A stretch of 64,000 bases of DNA from Acidimicrobiaceae bacterium (GTDB taxonomy: Bacteria; Actinomycetota; Acidimicrobiia; Acidimicrobiales; JAUTXP01), in assembly GCA_030837965.1 (NCBI GenBank), contig JAUTXP010000007.1:26116-90115 (forward strand), given 5' to 3'. Of the stretch, positions 24,831 to 33,086 are shown piece after piece. The translations under genes were made by a program, and so were the position numbers. Numbering within the stretch: the stretch's first letter is position 1; the number at the start of each line of letters is the position of its first letter. The notes under the pieces were generated by a model, which was given only the letters and a program-made list of their open reading frames with translations, did not search any database and was not told where the DNA came from.

Positions 24831-25966
24831 CCTTCCGCCTGGAACTGGACGACGACGAGCTCTCGTCGTGCGTGTCGTGCGGCCTGTGCCTGCCGCACTG
24901 CCCCACGTACAGGACCACGGGTGACGAGTCGGCCTCGCCCCGCGGCCGCATCGCGGCCATGCGGGCGGTGCAGTGGGCGGGCGCGCCGGCGGACGACTCC
25001 TTCACCGCCTTCATGGAGCGCTGCGTGCAGTGTCGGGCCTGCGAGACGGCGTGCCCATCGTCTGTGCCGTTCGGCCGGCTGATGGAGGGAGCGCGCGCCG
25101 CCCTGCTCCATCCGTGGTGGAAGCGGCTGGCCTATCGCGTGGTGGGCAGCCATCGGCTGTTGGTCCTGCTGTCGACAGTGGCCGCGTTGCTCCAGCGCGC
25201 CGGCGTGCGTTTGCCCGGCCTGCCCCGACTGCCGTTGCGCCAAGCCCCGTTGCACGCCAGCGGCACCGACGTGTACCTCTTCACCGGGTGCGTGATGGAC
25301 GCGTGGAGCCGGTCGACTCACGCCGCTGTGCAGCGCGTGCTCGAAGCGGCGGGCGCGGGCGTGGCCCTGCCGGGGCGGGGGGCCGACTGTTGCGGCGCGC
25401 TTTCGGTGCACGCCGGTCTGAGCGACCACGCCCGCCAGTTGGCGGCCCGCACCATGCGCGCATTCCCCGGCGACGCGCCCATCCTGGTCGACGCGGCCGG
25501 ATGCGGCGCGGCCCTGAAGGACTATGGCCATCTCCTGGGCACGGCCGAAGCCGAGGCGTTCAGCGCGCGAGTCCTCGACGTGTCCGAGTGGCTGGCGGCG
25601 CGGATGGACCGACTGCCTGCGGTCGAGCCCTCGGCCCGGTTCGGCCCGTCCGTCGCCGTGCAGGACCCGTGTCACTTGCGCCACGTGCAGCGGGCCCACG
25701 AGCACGTGCGCACGGTGCTGCGCCCGTTCGCCGACGTGATCGAGTTGGACGACGAAGGGATGTGCTGCGGGGCGGGCGGGGCCTACTCGGTACAGCAGCC
25801 CGAGCTGTCGACTGCCATTCGGGACCGGAAGCTGTCGGCCGTGGCCCGATCCGGCGCCAAGGTCGTGGCCAGTGCGAACCCGGGCTGCGCCTTCCACCTG
25901 GCGGGCGCGGGCCTCGACGTGCGCCATCCATTGGAGATCGTGGACGAGGTCCTTCGTGGCCGGTGA
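24827..25966 (+). CDS. glcF: Glycolate oxidase iron-sulfur subunit GlcF
   Basis: The 379-residue protein carries two 4Fe-4S motifs, CVSCGLCLPHCP and CVQCRACETACP, then two CCG-type cysteine-rich domains (DCCGALSVHAG; MCCGAGGAYS). It should pass electrons from the GlcD/GlcE flavins to the membrane quinone pool. ATGA overlap couples it to glcE. Confidence 0.93.
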   Translation: MTFRLELDDDELSSCVSCGLCLPHCPTYRTTGDESASPRGRIAAMRAVQWAGAPADDSFTAFMERCVQCRACETACPSSVPFGRLMEGARAALLHPWWKRLAYRVVGSHRLLVLLSTVAALLQRAGVRLPGLPRLPLRQAPLHASGTDVYLFTGCVMDAWSRSTHAAVQRVLEAAGAGVALPGRGADCCGALSVHAGLSDHARQLAARTMRAFPGDAPILVDAAGCGAALKDYGHLLGTAEAEAFSARVLDVSEWLAARMDRLPAVEPSARFGPSVAVQDPCHLRHVQRAHEHVRTVLRPFADVIELDDEGMCCGAGGAYSVQQPELSTAIRDRKLSAVARSGAKVVASANPGCAFHLAGAGLDVRHPLEIVDEVLRGR

Positions 25967-26153
25967 GTTTGACGACATCCGCGGCAGGCTCGAAGCCATC
26001 GCGGAGGAGTTGGCCGACCTGGCCTTGGTCCGCCTGCGCGAGTCGATCGACCAAGGCGGCACCGAGTTGCCGGTGGACGAGCGCCGACTGACCCGCGCTC
26101 GCCGGGCCGTGGAGAAGGCGGCGTCGATCCTGCGCGAACCCGACGACTCCTGA
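25956..26153 (+). CDS. Small helical protein at the end of the glc operon (65 aa)
   Basis: The GTG at 25956 overlaps the glcF end by 11 nt. The protein is amphipathic and helical (FDDIRGRLEAIAEELADLALVRLRES), followed by a basic region and an acidic end. No family was recognised. The stop codon is followed immediately by palindrome A5. Confidence 0.7.
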   Translation: MAGEFDDIRGRLEAIAEELADLALVRLRESIDQGGTELPVDERRLTRARRAVEKAASILREPDDS

Positions 26154-26184
26154 CTTTTCCACAGCACCTGCTGCTGTGGAAAAG
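26154..26184. repeat. 31-bp dispersed palindrome, copy A5
   Basis: It is identical to A1. It begins at the base after the stop codon of the last glc-operon gene and lies 11 nt from the convergent MFS stop. Confidence 0.95.
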
Positions 26185-26195
26185 CGCGAGGGGGG

Positions 26196-28427
26196 TCAGC
26201 CGATGGGGATGAGGCGGACCACGGCGATGGGCTCGGGGGCGGACTCGCCCCGCGCCGCGCGCAACTGGTCGAAGGCGGCCAAGGCCCGCGGGTCGGTGGG
26301 GCGGCGTCGGGTGCCTGCGGGCAGCGGCGAGTGGGCGACCCGCTCGGCCTGGCGCTCAGCCCGCTCCACCAGGTCACGGGCCGCATCCTGGGCGGCTTGC
26401 AACACGTCGGACGTGGCCTGCCCCAATGAGGCCACCAGCTCGCGCTCCAATGCCGCAGTCGGCCCGGACAGGCGCGCCACTTCGTCGAGCAGGTCCTGTT
26501 CCCGGCGCAGGGCGGCGAACAGCTCGGTTCGCAGTGCGGCCACCTCGACGGCATGGTCGACAAAGGGACTGGCCTGCAACGGCACCGGAACCGGAATCGG
26601 CGCCCGTCCGGGCACCCGCGCCCGCGCCCGCTCATGATCCTGTTCCTGCTCGTCCTGGAGGGCGACCGACGCAGCGGCCTCGTCCGCCGCGACCCGCGTG
26701 CCCTTGCCCAGCACCAGTCGTCCGGCCAGTGCGGCCAGCAAGAAGCAGACTCCCGCCACCGCGATGGCGGTCCGCAGCCCCACGTGCCCGCCCAGCCATC
26801 CGGCCAAGGTGACGCCCGCCAGATAGGCCACGTCGAGCACGGTCTCCGACGCGGCCACGATCCGGCCCCGCAGCCGGTCGGGGGTGCGGTACTGCAACAA
26901 GGACTGATAGGCGATGGTGCCCACCGCGTTGCCCGATCCCGCCATCAGCCACAGGCCCAAGAGCGAGGAGAGCATCACGGATCGGGACGCGCACAGCACG
27001 GCCACGCCCACGATGGCCACGCTGAAGGTGAGCATGCGCTCGCACGACCACTTGCGGGCCGCGGCGGGCGCGGCCGTCGAGCCGAGCAGCATGCCCAGCC
27101 CCCAGACCGCGGGCGGCAGCCCGAGGGCGCCCGAGTCGGAGTGCAGCACGCGCAGGACGAACAGCGGCTCGAGCGGATTGCGGATGGCCGCCGCGAACAT
27201 GATCATTCCGGTGACCAGCAGGATGCCGCGCACCACAGGCGTGCGGGTGGCGAAGCGGAATCCCTCGACCAGGGCCTGGCGGGCGGTGGGCTCGTCGTCC
27301 GACTGCGCCGGCCTGCCGTGTGGCAGCTTGACGCCCGCAACCAGCGCGCCCGACAACAGGAACGACGCGGCGTTGACCGCAAACGCAGGCCGCAGTCCGA
27401 GGTGCGACACCAACAGCGCGCCCACCAAGGGCCCGACCATGATCGCCAGTTGGAAGGTGGCCGACACCAAGGCGTTGGCCGCCACCAACCGCTCGGCCGG
27501 GACCACGTTCGGGATCGACGCTTGCAGGCAGGGTTGGAACAGCGCCGCGAACAGGCCCAGGACGGCGGCCACCGCGTAGAGGTGGTGCAAGGACGGGTCG
27601 GGACTGACCAGCAACGACAGCACCGCGCCGGCCCGCACGATGTCGGCCACCACCATGATGCGACGGCGGTTGAAGCGGTCGACGATGGGTCCGCCCAACG
27701 CACTGGCCACGGCGCGCGGCGCGGCCTGCATGACCACCATCATGGCGAGGGTCTCCGCGCCCAGGCCCCGTCGGGCCAGGCTGGCCACGACGCCGAGGGT
27801 GTAGACCCAGTCGCCCTGGTTGGAGATGGCCTGCGCGCCCCACAGCCGGATGAAGTTGCGCTCGCGCACCAGGCCGCTGAACTGCCCGGTGCCCGATGGC
27901 AAGAGGCGCGACCCGGCGCCTCGGTGCAGTCCGATGAACGCGCCCAACAGGATGCACAGGTCGCCGATGCTGAACACGTTGTGGATGGGCAGCCACCCCG
28001 GCACGGCGAACACGTCGCCCAGGAAGAGCAGGCGGGCGTCGACCAGGGCGCGGGAGTTGACGAACTCGCTCGGCGCGGCGGTGAGGTGGGCGGCCGCGAA
28101 AGCCGAGGCCGCGCCCGGCATGATCCCGCCGTTGACGGCGATGGCCGTGCCGTTGAGCAGCGCGCCCACGCCGACCAGCCACAGCCCCGGCATCTTGCGG
28201 TTGACCCACAAGAACGCGCCGCCCATGCCGTACGAGAGGAGGTACAGGACGGGCTGGATGGCGTGGCGCTCGTTCGAGAAGAGCTTGAACAGCGAGAACT
28301 GCACGCCCAGCGCGCCGAGCAGAAGCCACGTGTGCTTGAAGCGGAGGTCGCCGAGTCGGAGCAGGCGCCCGCCCGCCATCCGGACCGAGAGCGCGAACAC
28401 GACAAGCATGCCGAGGAACAGCGCCAC
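26196..28427 (-). CDS. DUF5317-MFS transporter fusion with C-terminal coiled coil
   Basis: The 743-residue protein joins three parts. The N-terminal 175 residues have the DUF5317 pattern (MAGGRLLRLGDLRFKHTWLL, GSRLLPSGTGQ) with several helices. Residues 185-580 are an EntS-like MFS exporter (FIRLWGAQAISNQGDWVYTLG, RRRIMVVADIVRAG, DRLRGRIVAASE). The last 160 residues are soluble and helical, with heptad-like runs (VEVAALRTELFAALRREQDLLDEV). The substrate is unknown. The gene is single, starts at GTG 28427, and is convergent with the glc operon. Confidence 0.83.
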   Translation of the reverse strand: MALFLGMLVVFALSVRMAGGRLLRLGDLRFKHTWLLLGALGVQFSLFKLFSNERHAIQPVLYLLSYGMGGAFLWVNRKMPGLWLVGVGALLNGTAIAVNGGIMPGAASAFAAAHLTAAPSEFVNSRALVDARLLFLGDVFAVPGWLPIHNVFSIGDLCILLGAFIGLHRGAGSRLLPSGTGQFSGLVRERNFIRLWGAQAISNQGDWVYTLGVVASLARRGLGAETLAMMVVMQAAPRAVASALGGPIVDRFNRRRIMVVADIVRAGAVLSLLVSPDPSLHHLYAVAAVLGLFAALFQPCLQASIPNVVPAERLVAANALVSATFQLAIMVGPLVGALLVSHLGLRPAFAVNAASFLLSGALVAGVKLPHGRPAQSDDEPTARQALVEGFRFATRTPVVRGILLVTGMIMFAAAIRNPLEPLFVLRVLHSDSGALGLPPAVWGLGMLLGSTAAPAAARKWSCERMLTFSVAIVGVAVLCASRSVMLSSLLGLWLMAGSGNAVGTIAYQSLLQYRTPDRLRGRIVAASETVLDVAYLAGVTLAGWLGGHVGLRTAIAVAGVCFLLAALAGRLVLGKGTRVAADEAAASVALQDEQEQDHERARARVPGRAPIPVPVPLQASPFVDHAVEVAALRTELFAALRREQDLLDEVARLSGPTAALERELVASLGQATSDVLQAAQDAARDLVERAERQAERVAHSPLPAGTRRRPTDPRALAAFDQLRAARGESAPEPIAVVRLIPIG

Positions 28428-28545
28428 GCCTGTTCTTCGGCACCACCTCGGGCCGGCTTGACTGTCGGGGCCACAAGCTGGATGGCCCGATATGACTAGT
28501 CAGAAAACCCTCAAGCCCACGGCCTGTCTCCCCGATAGGACACGT

Positions 28546-28574
28546 GGTGCCCTTTGAGACCCGGACGGGGCGCC
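28546..28574 (+). other. Possible structured 5' leader upstream of the tiny ORF
   Basis: GGTGCCC (28546-28552) can pair with GGGCGCC (28568-28574), closing a loop of 15 nt just before an exceptionally strong ribosome-binding site. I could not match it to a known riboswitch. Confidence 0.3.
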
Positions 28575-28593
28575 TGGCGAAGGAGGTGAGGGA

Positions 28594-28689
28594 ATGGACA
28601 GGTTCAGGTCACGCCTGTACCGAGCCGCTTGCGCGTTGGCGACGATTGCCGTGCTGGTAGTCGTCCTCGGCGCCGATAGGCAGTGGTAG
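28594..28689 (+). CDS. 31-aa putative membrane or leader peptide
   Basis: An ATG at 28594 stands 4 nt after a near-perfect ribosome-binding site (AAGGAGGTGA, 28580-28589), far stronger than any other in the window. The 31 codons encode a basic start (MDRFRSRLYRAA) and one hydrophobic helix (ALATIAVLVVVLGA). The stop overlaps the earliest possible start of the downstream GGDEF-EAL gene, and a strong hairpin follows 15 nt later. It could be a leader peptide controlling the next gene or a small membrane protein. Confidence 0.6.
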   Translation: MDRFRSRLYRAACALATIAVLVVVLGADRQW

Positions 28690-30890
28690 CAGTAGGCCGT
28701 GAGGCGAGCGTCTCGGAGGACTCCTCCGAGGCGCTCGTTTCGTCTCCGGCGCCAGTGCGTCGTTTGTCCCCGTTCGCCCGCGTTCGGGCGATCAGTCCCG
28801 TGGCCCGTTACGTGGCAGCCGTCATGGTGCCGGGCTTGGCACTGCTCGTCCGCGAGGTCCAGCGAGCGTGGGGCACGGCCCCGCACTGGGCCTGGGCCGA
28901 ACTGGTCGTGTTCGCCGCGTTTGTAGTGCTGGGCGAGTTCCGCCCTATCCGCATCGCCCGGCGCGACGAGCAAGAGGAGATCCTCACCTCCACCACGTTC
29001 ACGTTCGCCATCCTGCTGAGCTCCGGCCTGGCCGCCGCCGTCATCGTGCGCGCCCTGGTCTCGGCCCTCCCCGCCATCCTGCGGCGCAAGCCGTGGTGGA
29101 AGGCGGGCTTCAACGTCGCCCAGTACGCCCTGGCCCTGGGTGCGGCCGGGTCCGTTTTGCGGTTGCTCTCGACCGTGCCCAGGCAGGGTCCGGCCCACTT
29201 CCTGACCAGCGACATGCCCGCCATCATGGTGGCCGCCCTCGTCTACTTCCTCGTCAACAACGGCTTGGCGGGCACGGCCCTGGCCTTGGCCCAGCGGGCC
29301 GCAGTGGGCGCCTACCTTCGCCACGACCTCGTGTTCCAAGGCACGACCGCGGGCGTGCTGTTGACGCTGGCCCCGATCGTGGTGGTGTGCTCCGAACGCA
29401 GCCTTTGGATGGTGCCGTTGTTCGCGCTGCCCATGGCCGCCGTCTACACGAGCGCGTCGATCGCGCTGGAGAAGCACCAAGCCCTGCACGACGCATTGAC
29501 CGATCTGCCCAACCGCCGCCTGTTCAGGGACCGGGTCAACCAGGCCGTGGTCAACGCCCGACGCGCCAATCGGCCCGTCGCCGTCATGATCATCGACCTC
29601 GACCGGTTCAAGGAGGTCAACGACACCCTCGGCCACCACATTGGCGACATCCTCTTGCAGCTCGTGGCCACCCGCTTGCAGTCCACCCTTCGCGAGGGCG
29701 ACACCATCGCCCGGCTGGGCGGCGACGAGTTCGCGGTGCTGCTGCCGATGGTGTCGGGCGCGGTGGCCGCCGCGGGCGTGGCCGAGAAGCTGGTGCAGGC
29801 GCTCGAGGCCCCGTTCACCATCCGCAGTTGGGCCTTCGACATCGACGCCTCCATCGGCATCGCCGTGTCGCCCGAGCACGGCGACACGGTCGACACGCTC
29901 ATGCAGCGCGCCGACGTGGCCATGTACCTGGCCAAGGAGAACCGCACCGGCCTCGAGCTCTACAGCGCCGAGCGCGACCGCCACAGCCCGCGCCGCTTGG
30001 CATTGCTGAGCGATCTGCGACGGGCCTTGGACGACGACACGCTGCGTCTGCACTACCAGCCCAAGGCCGACATGCGCACCGGCGGCATCCGCGGGGTGGA
30101 GGCCCTGCTGCGTTGGACCCATACCGAGCACGGGCCCATCCCGCCCGACGAGTTCATCCCGCTGGCCGAGCACACCGGCCTCATCCGCCCGCTGACCCTG
30201 TACGTGCTCGACCAGGCCCTGGCCCAATGCCGCATCTGGAACGACACCGGGGTGCCCATCGGCGTGGCCGTCAACCTGTCGGTGCGCAACCTCTACGACC
30301 CGTCGTTCGCCGACGAGGTGGCCGCCCTGCTCGACCGCCACGGCGTTCCTGCGGGCCGACTCGAACTGGAGATCACCGAGTCCGTCATCATGGCCGACCC
30401 CATGCGGGCCATGGCCGTGCTGGCCCGGCTGTCCGACCTCGGCGTGGGCCTGTCGTTGGATGACTTCGGTGTGGGCTACTCGTCGCTCGCTTACCTCAAG
30501 CGGCTGCCGGTGACCGAGATCAAGATCGACAAGTCGTTCGTGATGAACATCTCCAACGACGAGAGCGACGCCATGATCGTGCGCTCCACCATCGGCCTGG
30601 CCCGCTCGCTCGGCATGCGGGTCGTGGCCGAGGGCGTGGAGAGCGAGGAGACGTGGGCCCGGCTCGTGTCGCTGGGCTGCGACATCGCCCAGGGCTACTA
30701 CCTGTGCAGGCCCAAGCCCGCGGAGGAGATCACGCCCTGGCTGGCCGCGGCCAAGCTGGCCGTCGAGCCCATGGTGATCGTGCCCGCCGAGGCCGGCATG
30801 CGGCCCAGCGTGGAAGAGGTGTGCCGCAGGCTCGATGCCAGCGGGCTGTTCTCCATCACCGACTCGCTGTCCGAATCCCTCGCCGACTGA
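28683..30890 (+). CDS. Membrane-anchored GGDEF-EAL c-di-GMP enzyme
   Basis: The protein has up to 735 residues. An N-terminal membrane domain of about six helices (MVPGLALLV, WAELVVFAAFVVLGEFRP, FAILLSSGLAAAVIV, MVAALVYFLVNN) precedes a GGDEF domain with an intact RLGGDEF and an EAL domain (VEALLRW, NLSVRNL, EITESVIM, LDDFGVGYSS, AEGVE). Both synthesis and breakdown of c-di-GMP are possible. The membrane part may sense an external or membrane signal. Two GTG starts fit: 28683, overlapping the small ORF, or 28755, after the hairpin. Confidence 0.9.
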   Translation: MVAVGREASVSEDSSEALVSSPAPVRRLSPFARVRAISPVARYVAAVMVPGLALLVREVQRAWGTAPHWAWAELVVFAAFVVLGEFRPIRIARRDEQEEILTSTTFTFAILLSSGLAAAVIVRALVSALPAILRRKPWWKAGFNVAQYALALGAAGSVLRLLSTVPRQGPAHFLTSDMPAIMVAALVYFLVNNGLAGTALALAQRAAVGAYLRHDLVFQGTTAGVLLTLAPIVVVCSERSLWMVPLFALPMAAVYTSASIALEKHQALHDALTDLPNRRLFRDRVNQAVVNARRANRPVAVMIIDLDRFKEVNDTLGHHIGDILLQLVATRLQSTLREGDTIARLGGDEFAVLLPMVSGAVAAAGVAEKLVQALEAPFTIRSWAFDIDASIGIAVSPEHGDTVDTLMQRADVAMYLAKENRTGLELYSAERDRHSPRRLALLSDLRRALDDDTLRLHYQPKADMRTGGIRGVEALLRWTHTEHGPIPPDEFIPLAEHTGLIRPLTLYVLDQALAQCRIWNDTGVPIGVAVNLSVRNLYDPSFADEVAALLDRHGVPAGRLELEITESVIMADPMRAMAVLARLSDLGVGLSLDDFGVGYSSLAYLKRLPVTEIKIDKSFVMNISNDESDAMIVRSTIGLARSLGMRVVAEGVESEETWARLVSLGCDIAQGYYLCRPKPAEEITPWLAAAKLAVEPMVIVPAEAGMRPSVEEVCRRLDASGLFSITDSLSESLAD
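28705..28737 (+). terminator. Strong hairpin near the GGDEF-EAL start, possible attenuator
   Basis: CGAGCG-T-CTCGGAGGA pairs with TCCTCCGAG-G-CGCTCG around a single base, giving 15 Watson-Crick pairs and one G-U. It is followed by GTTTCGTC, a weak T-rich tract. It comes 15 nt after the stop of the 31-codon ORF, an arrangement seen in attenuators. If the GGDEF-EAL protein starts at 28683, the hairpin is instead within its coding sequence. Confidence 0.45.
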
Positions 30891-30901
30891 CCCGCCGCGA
30901 A

Positions 30902-30932
30902 CTTTTCCACAGCACCTGTTGCGGTGGAAAAG
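30902..30932. repeat. 31-bp dispersed palindrome, copy A6
   Basis: The loop is CCTGT and the right arm has one mismatch (GCGGTGG for GCTGTGG). It lies in a convergent junction after the GGDEF-EAL gene. Confidence 0.93.
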
Positions 30933-30946
30933 ATGGAAGGGTTCGG

Positions 30947-31558
30947 TTAGGAGCGGCGGGGGGTGGGGGCGGCCACGCCCGCCAGCACGATGGCCAGCGA
31001 CACGCCCAGCAGCAGGCGGCGGTTCTCGCCGTTGCCCACCGGGGTGACCAGCACGTCCAGGCCCTCTTGATTCGGCACCGGGCTGGCCAGTGAGACGACC
31101 ACGCCTTCGCGGTCGACGATGTGCACGCCGGTGGGCCCGTCCCCCCTAACCAGCAGCAGGGGCTGGCCGTGGCTGTCGCGCACGATGCCGTCTCCGGCGT
31201 TGAAGGTGGCGGCCATGCGGCCTCGATGGTCGACGATGGCGAAGCGGTCGATGCCGTCGGCCCGCACCGGGATCACGGTGACGTCCACCCGGTCAGCGGC
31301 CGTGTCGGCGATGTCCCAGGTCTCGTCCCGCCAGGTTGCGAAGGCCACCTGCTCGCCGTCAATCGTCCATCGGTATCCGTGGCCTGCAGCCGTCACGCGG
31401 TATGCGGTCGGCGTGGCCCGACGGAAGGGCTTGGCGCACATGGCGCAGGTATCGGTCGACAGCGGCGCCGGGAGGCCGCACCCCTCACATGTCTTCACGT
31501 ACAAAGGATCGACGTAGCCCGAAGAACGCTTGAGGACGTTCACTGTGCGTGACCTCAT
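30947..31558 (-). CDS. Zinc-ribbon, LURP-like domain protein with C-terminal helix
   Basis: The 203-residue protein begins with a zinc ribbon (CEGCG...CAMC), then a beta-rich domain (YRWTIDGEQVAFATWRDE, FAIVDHRGRMAATF, VHIVDREGVVVSLAS) resembling tubby/LURP-one scramblase-like folds. It ends in one membrane helix (LLLGVSLAIVLAGVAA). It is probably membrane-tethered in the cytoplasm. ATG 31558 or GTG 31543 could start it. Function unknown. Confidence 0.65.
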   Translation of the reverse strand: MRSRTVNVLKRSSGYVDPLYVKTCEGCGLPAPLSTDTCAMCAKPFRRATPTAYRVTAAGHGYRWTIDGEQVAFATWRDETWDIADTAADRVDVTVIPVRADGIDRFAIVDHRGRMAATFNAGDGIVRDSHGQPLLLVRGDGPTGVHIVDREGVVVSLASPVPNQEGLDVLVTPVGNGENRRLLLGVSLAIVLAGVAAPTPRRS

Positions 31559-31620
31559 CCCGGTTCGCGCCAAGCGCGGCCTTCGCCTTCGCCCCCCGCC
31601 CTTCGCCTCAAGCCTCGTCG

Positions 31621-32733
31621 TCAAGCCTCGTCGACGGCCCGGTCCCGCTCCTGCTTGGGCGGCGGCGCGCCGGTCACCGGTGGGGCCGAGTCGAGCCGGT
31701 TGACGGCGTCGATCAGCTCGCGCAGGCGGCCTTGGTGGATGCGATCGAAGCGAAGGCCGATGCGGGGCAGGCCGAGGTGGTCGTTGGTGCTGATCTCGGC
31801 CTGGGTCGGGCGCACGGTTCGGATGCCGCCCTCGACACAGATGTCGGCAAAGGCGGCGTCCAGCTCGGCCACCTCGGACTCGCTGGGCTGGGCCTGGAGC
31901 CGGATGACGAGTACGTCTCCCACGTACCGCATGGAGTGGTAGTTGCGGTAGAAGTCGAGGATCTCGCCGGTGGCCGCCTGCACGTCGTCGGTGATCCGGT
32001 AGAGGACTCGGTCGTCGGGCGAGATCAGGCCGCGGGTGGCGACCTCCCCCTCCATCCAGTCGGCCCAAGACCGCCAGAAGTGGCCGCCGGGCAGGTCGAG
32101 CAGGACGATGGGCGCGGGCTGGGCCTTGCCCGTCTGCACCAGGGTGAGCAGCTCCAGCGTCTCGTCCAGCGTCCCGAACCCGCCGGGCAGGCAGACGAAG
32201 CCGTCGGACTCCTTGAGCAGCATCAGCTTGCGGGTGAAGAAGTACTTCATCTCGACCAGCTTCGGGTCGCCCGCGATGAACTCGTTGGCGCCCTGCTCGA
32301 AGGGCAGGCGGATGTTGATGCCGAACGAGTTGTCCCTGCCCGCGCCTTCGAGTCCGGCGGCCATGATCCCCGGGCCCGCGCCGGTCACAACCATCCAGCC
32401 GTGTCCGGCCAAGGCCGCGGCCAGGTCGCGGGCCTGGGCATACAGCGGGTCGTCGGGCAGCGTCCGGGCCGAGCCGAACATGGTCACCTTGGGCACCGGC
32501 CGATAGGGCGAGAAGACCTTGAAGGCGTTGCGCATCTCCTTGAGCGCGGCGTTGGTGATCTTCAGGTCGAGCCGGTCGGTGCCGTCGGTGGCCAACAGCA
32601 CGGCGGTGGCCAGGATCTCGAAGAGCTGGTCTCTGTTCTGGGCCGCGCCCGCGGCGTCGAGCACCTGAACCAGCAATTGGTCGAGAGCAGGGTCGGCCGT
32701 GCGGTAGCGGGGGAGCCGGTCGCGTTCGGTCAT
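31621..32733 (-). CDS. LOG family protein (TIGR00730-type nucleotide phosphoribohydrolase)
   Basis: The 370-residue protein has a Rossmann-like LOG domain with VTMFGSARTLPDD, VTGAGPGIMAAGLEGAG and the signature PGGFGTLDE. LOG enzymes cleave nucleotide 5'-monophosphates to base plus ribose 5-phosphate. The N- and C-terminal extensions resemble the longer actinobacterial members. It is divergent from a small zinc-ribbon gene. Confidence 0.88.
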   Translation of the reverse strand: MTERDRLPRYRTADPALDQLLVQVLDAAGAAQNRDQLFEILATAVLLATDGTDRLDLKITNAALKEMRNAFKVFSPYRPVPKVTMFGSARTLPDDPLYAQARDLAAALAGHGWMVVTGAGPGIMAAGLEGAGRDNSFGINIRLPFEQGANEFIAGDPKLVEMKYFFTRKLMLLKESDGFVCLPGGFGTLDETLELLTLVQTGKAQPAPIVLLDLPGGHFWRSWADWMEGEVATRGLISPDDRVLYRITDDVQAATGEILDFYRNYHSMRYVGDVLVIRLQAQPSESEVAELDAAFADICVEGGIRTVRPTQAEISTNDHLGLPRIGLRFDRIHQGRLRELIDAVNRLDSAPPVTGAPPPKQERDRAVDEA

Positions 32734-32747
32734 GGCACCGACAGGTC

Positions 32748-32753
32748 TACCCT
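32748..32753 (+). promoter_or_regulatory. -10 box (TACCCT) for the small zinc-ribbon gene
   Basis: It begins 12 nt before the GTG at 32760. Confidence 0.45.
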
Positions 32754-32759
32754 CTCGGC

Positions 32760-32975
32760 GTGCCTGAGCCCGACGCGACCAGCGGAACAGGCGACGTGAC
32801 CCGCGGCTGCGCCCGATGCGGCATCACCGCCCACGCCTCGGAAGGCGGCGTCCCCGCGGGCTGGTCGTTCGGCGTGGAGCCCACCGGTCGCCTCACGTAC
32901 ACCTGCCCCGACTGCACCCGCGCCAACATCCGGGCCATCGAGGGCAAGCTCCCCGAGGAGTACTGGGAGCGCTGA
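32760..32975 (+). CDS. Small zinc-ribbon protein (71 aa)
   Basis: The protein has two Cys pairs (CARC and CPDC) about 30 residues apart, consistent with a four-Cys zinc ribbon, and an acidic C-terminus (EGKLPEEYWER). The GTG start follows a -10 box by 12 nt. Such small ribbons are common in this group; function unknown. Confidence 0.72.
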   Translation: MPEPDATSGTGDVTRGCARCGITAHASEGGVPAGWSFGVEPTGRLTYTCPDCTRANIRAIEGKLPEEYWER

Positions 32976-33039
32976 CCCCCGCCGGACCCAGCGCAACCCC
33001 CACGCCACCCCGCAGCCGTCCGCCGGGGCTGCCCCGCGC

Positions 33040-33086
33040 TTCTGGGCACCTTTTCTTCGCCTATGGGCAAGAAAAGGTGCCCAGAA
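33040..33086. repeat. 47-bp hairpin, family B copy 1
   Basis: The arms TTCTGGGCACCTTTTCTT and its exact complement (18 bp each) enclose an 11-nt loop. It lies in a convergent junction; its loop carries the TAG stop of the DUF2236 gene on the - strand. Confidence 0.95.

Noticed and set aside
28500..28593. A c-di-GMP (GEMM) riboswitch ahead of the GGDEF-EAL gene
   Set aside because: I could not find the conserved GEMM core or its paired helices; only a simple 7-bp pairing is visible.
31621..32733. LOG-family protein as part of a defence system
   Set aside because: It is a lone gene with standard LOG motifs and no effector or membrane partner nearby.
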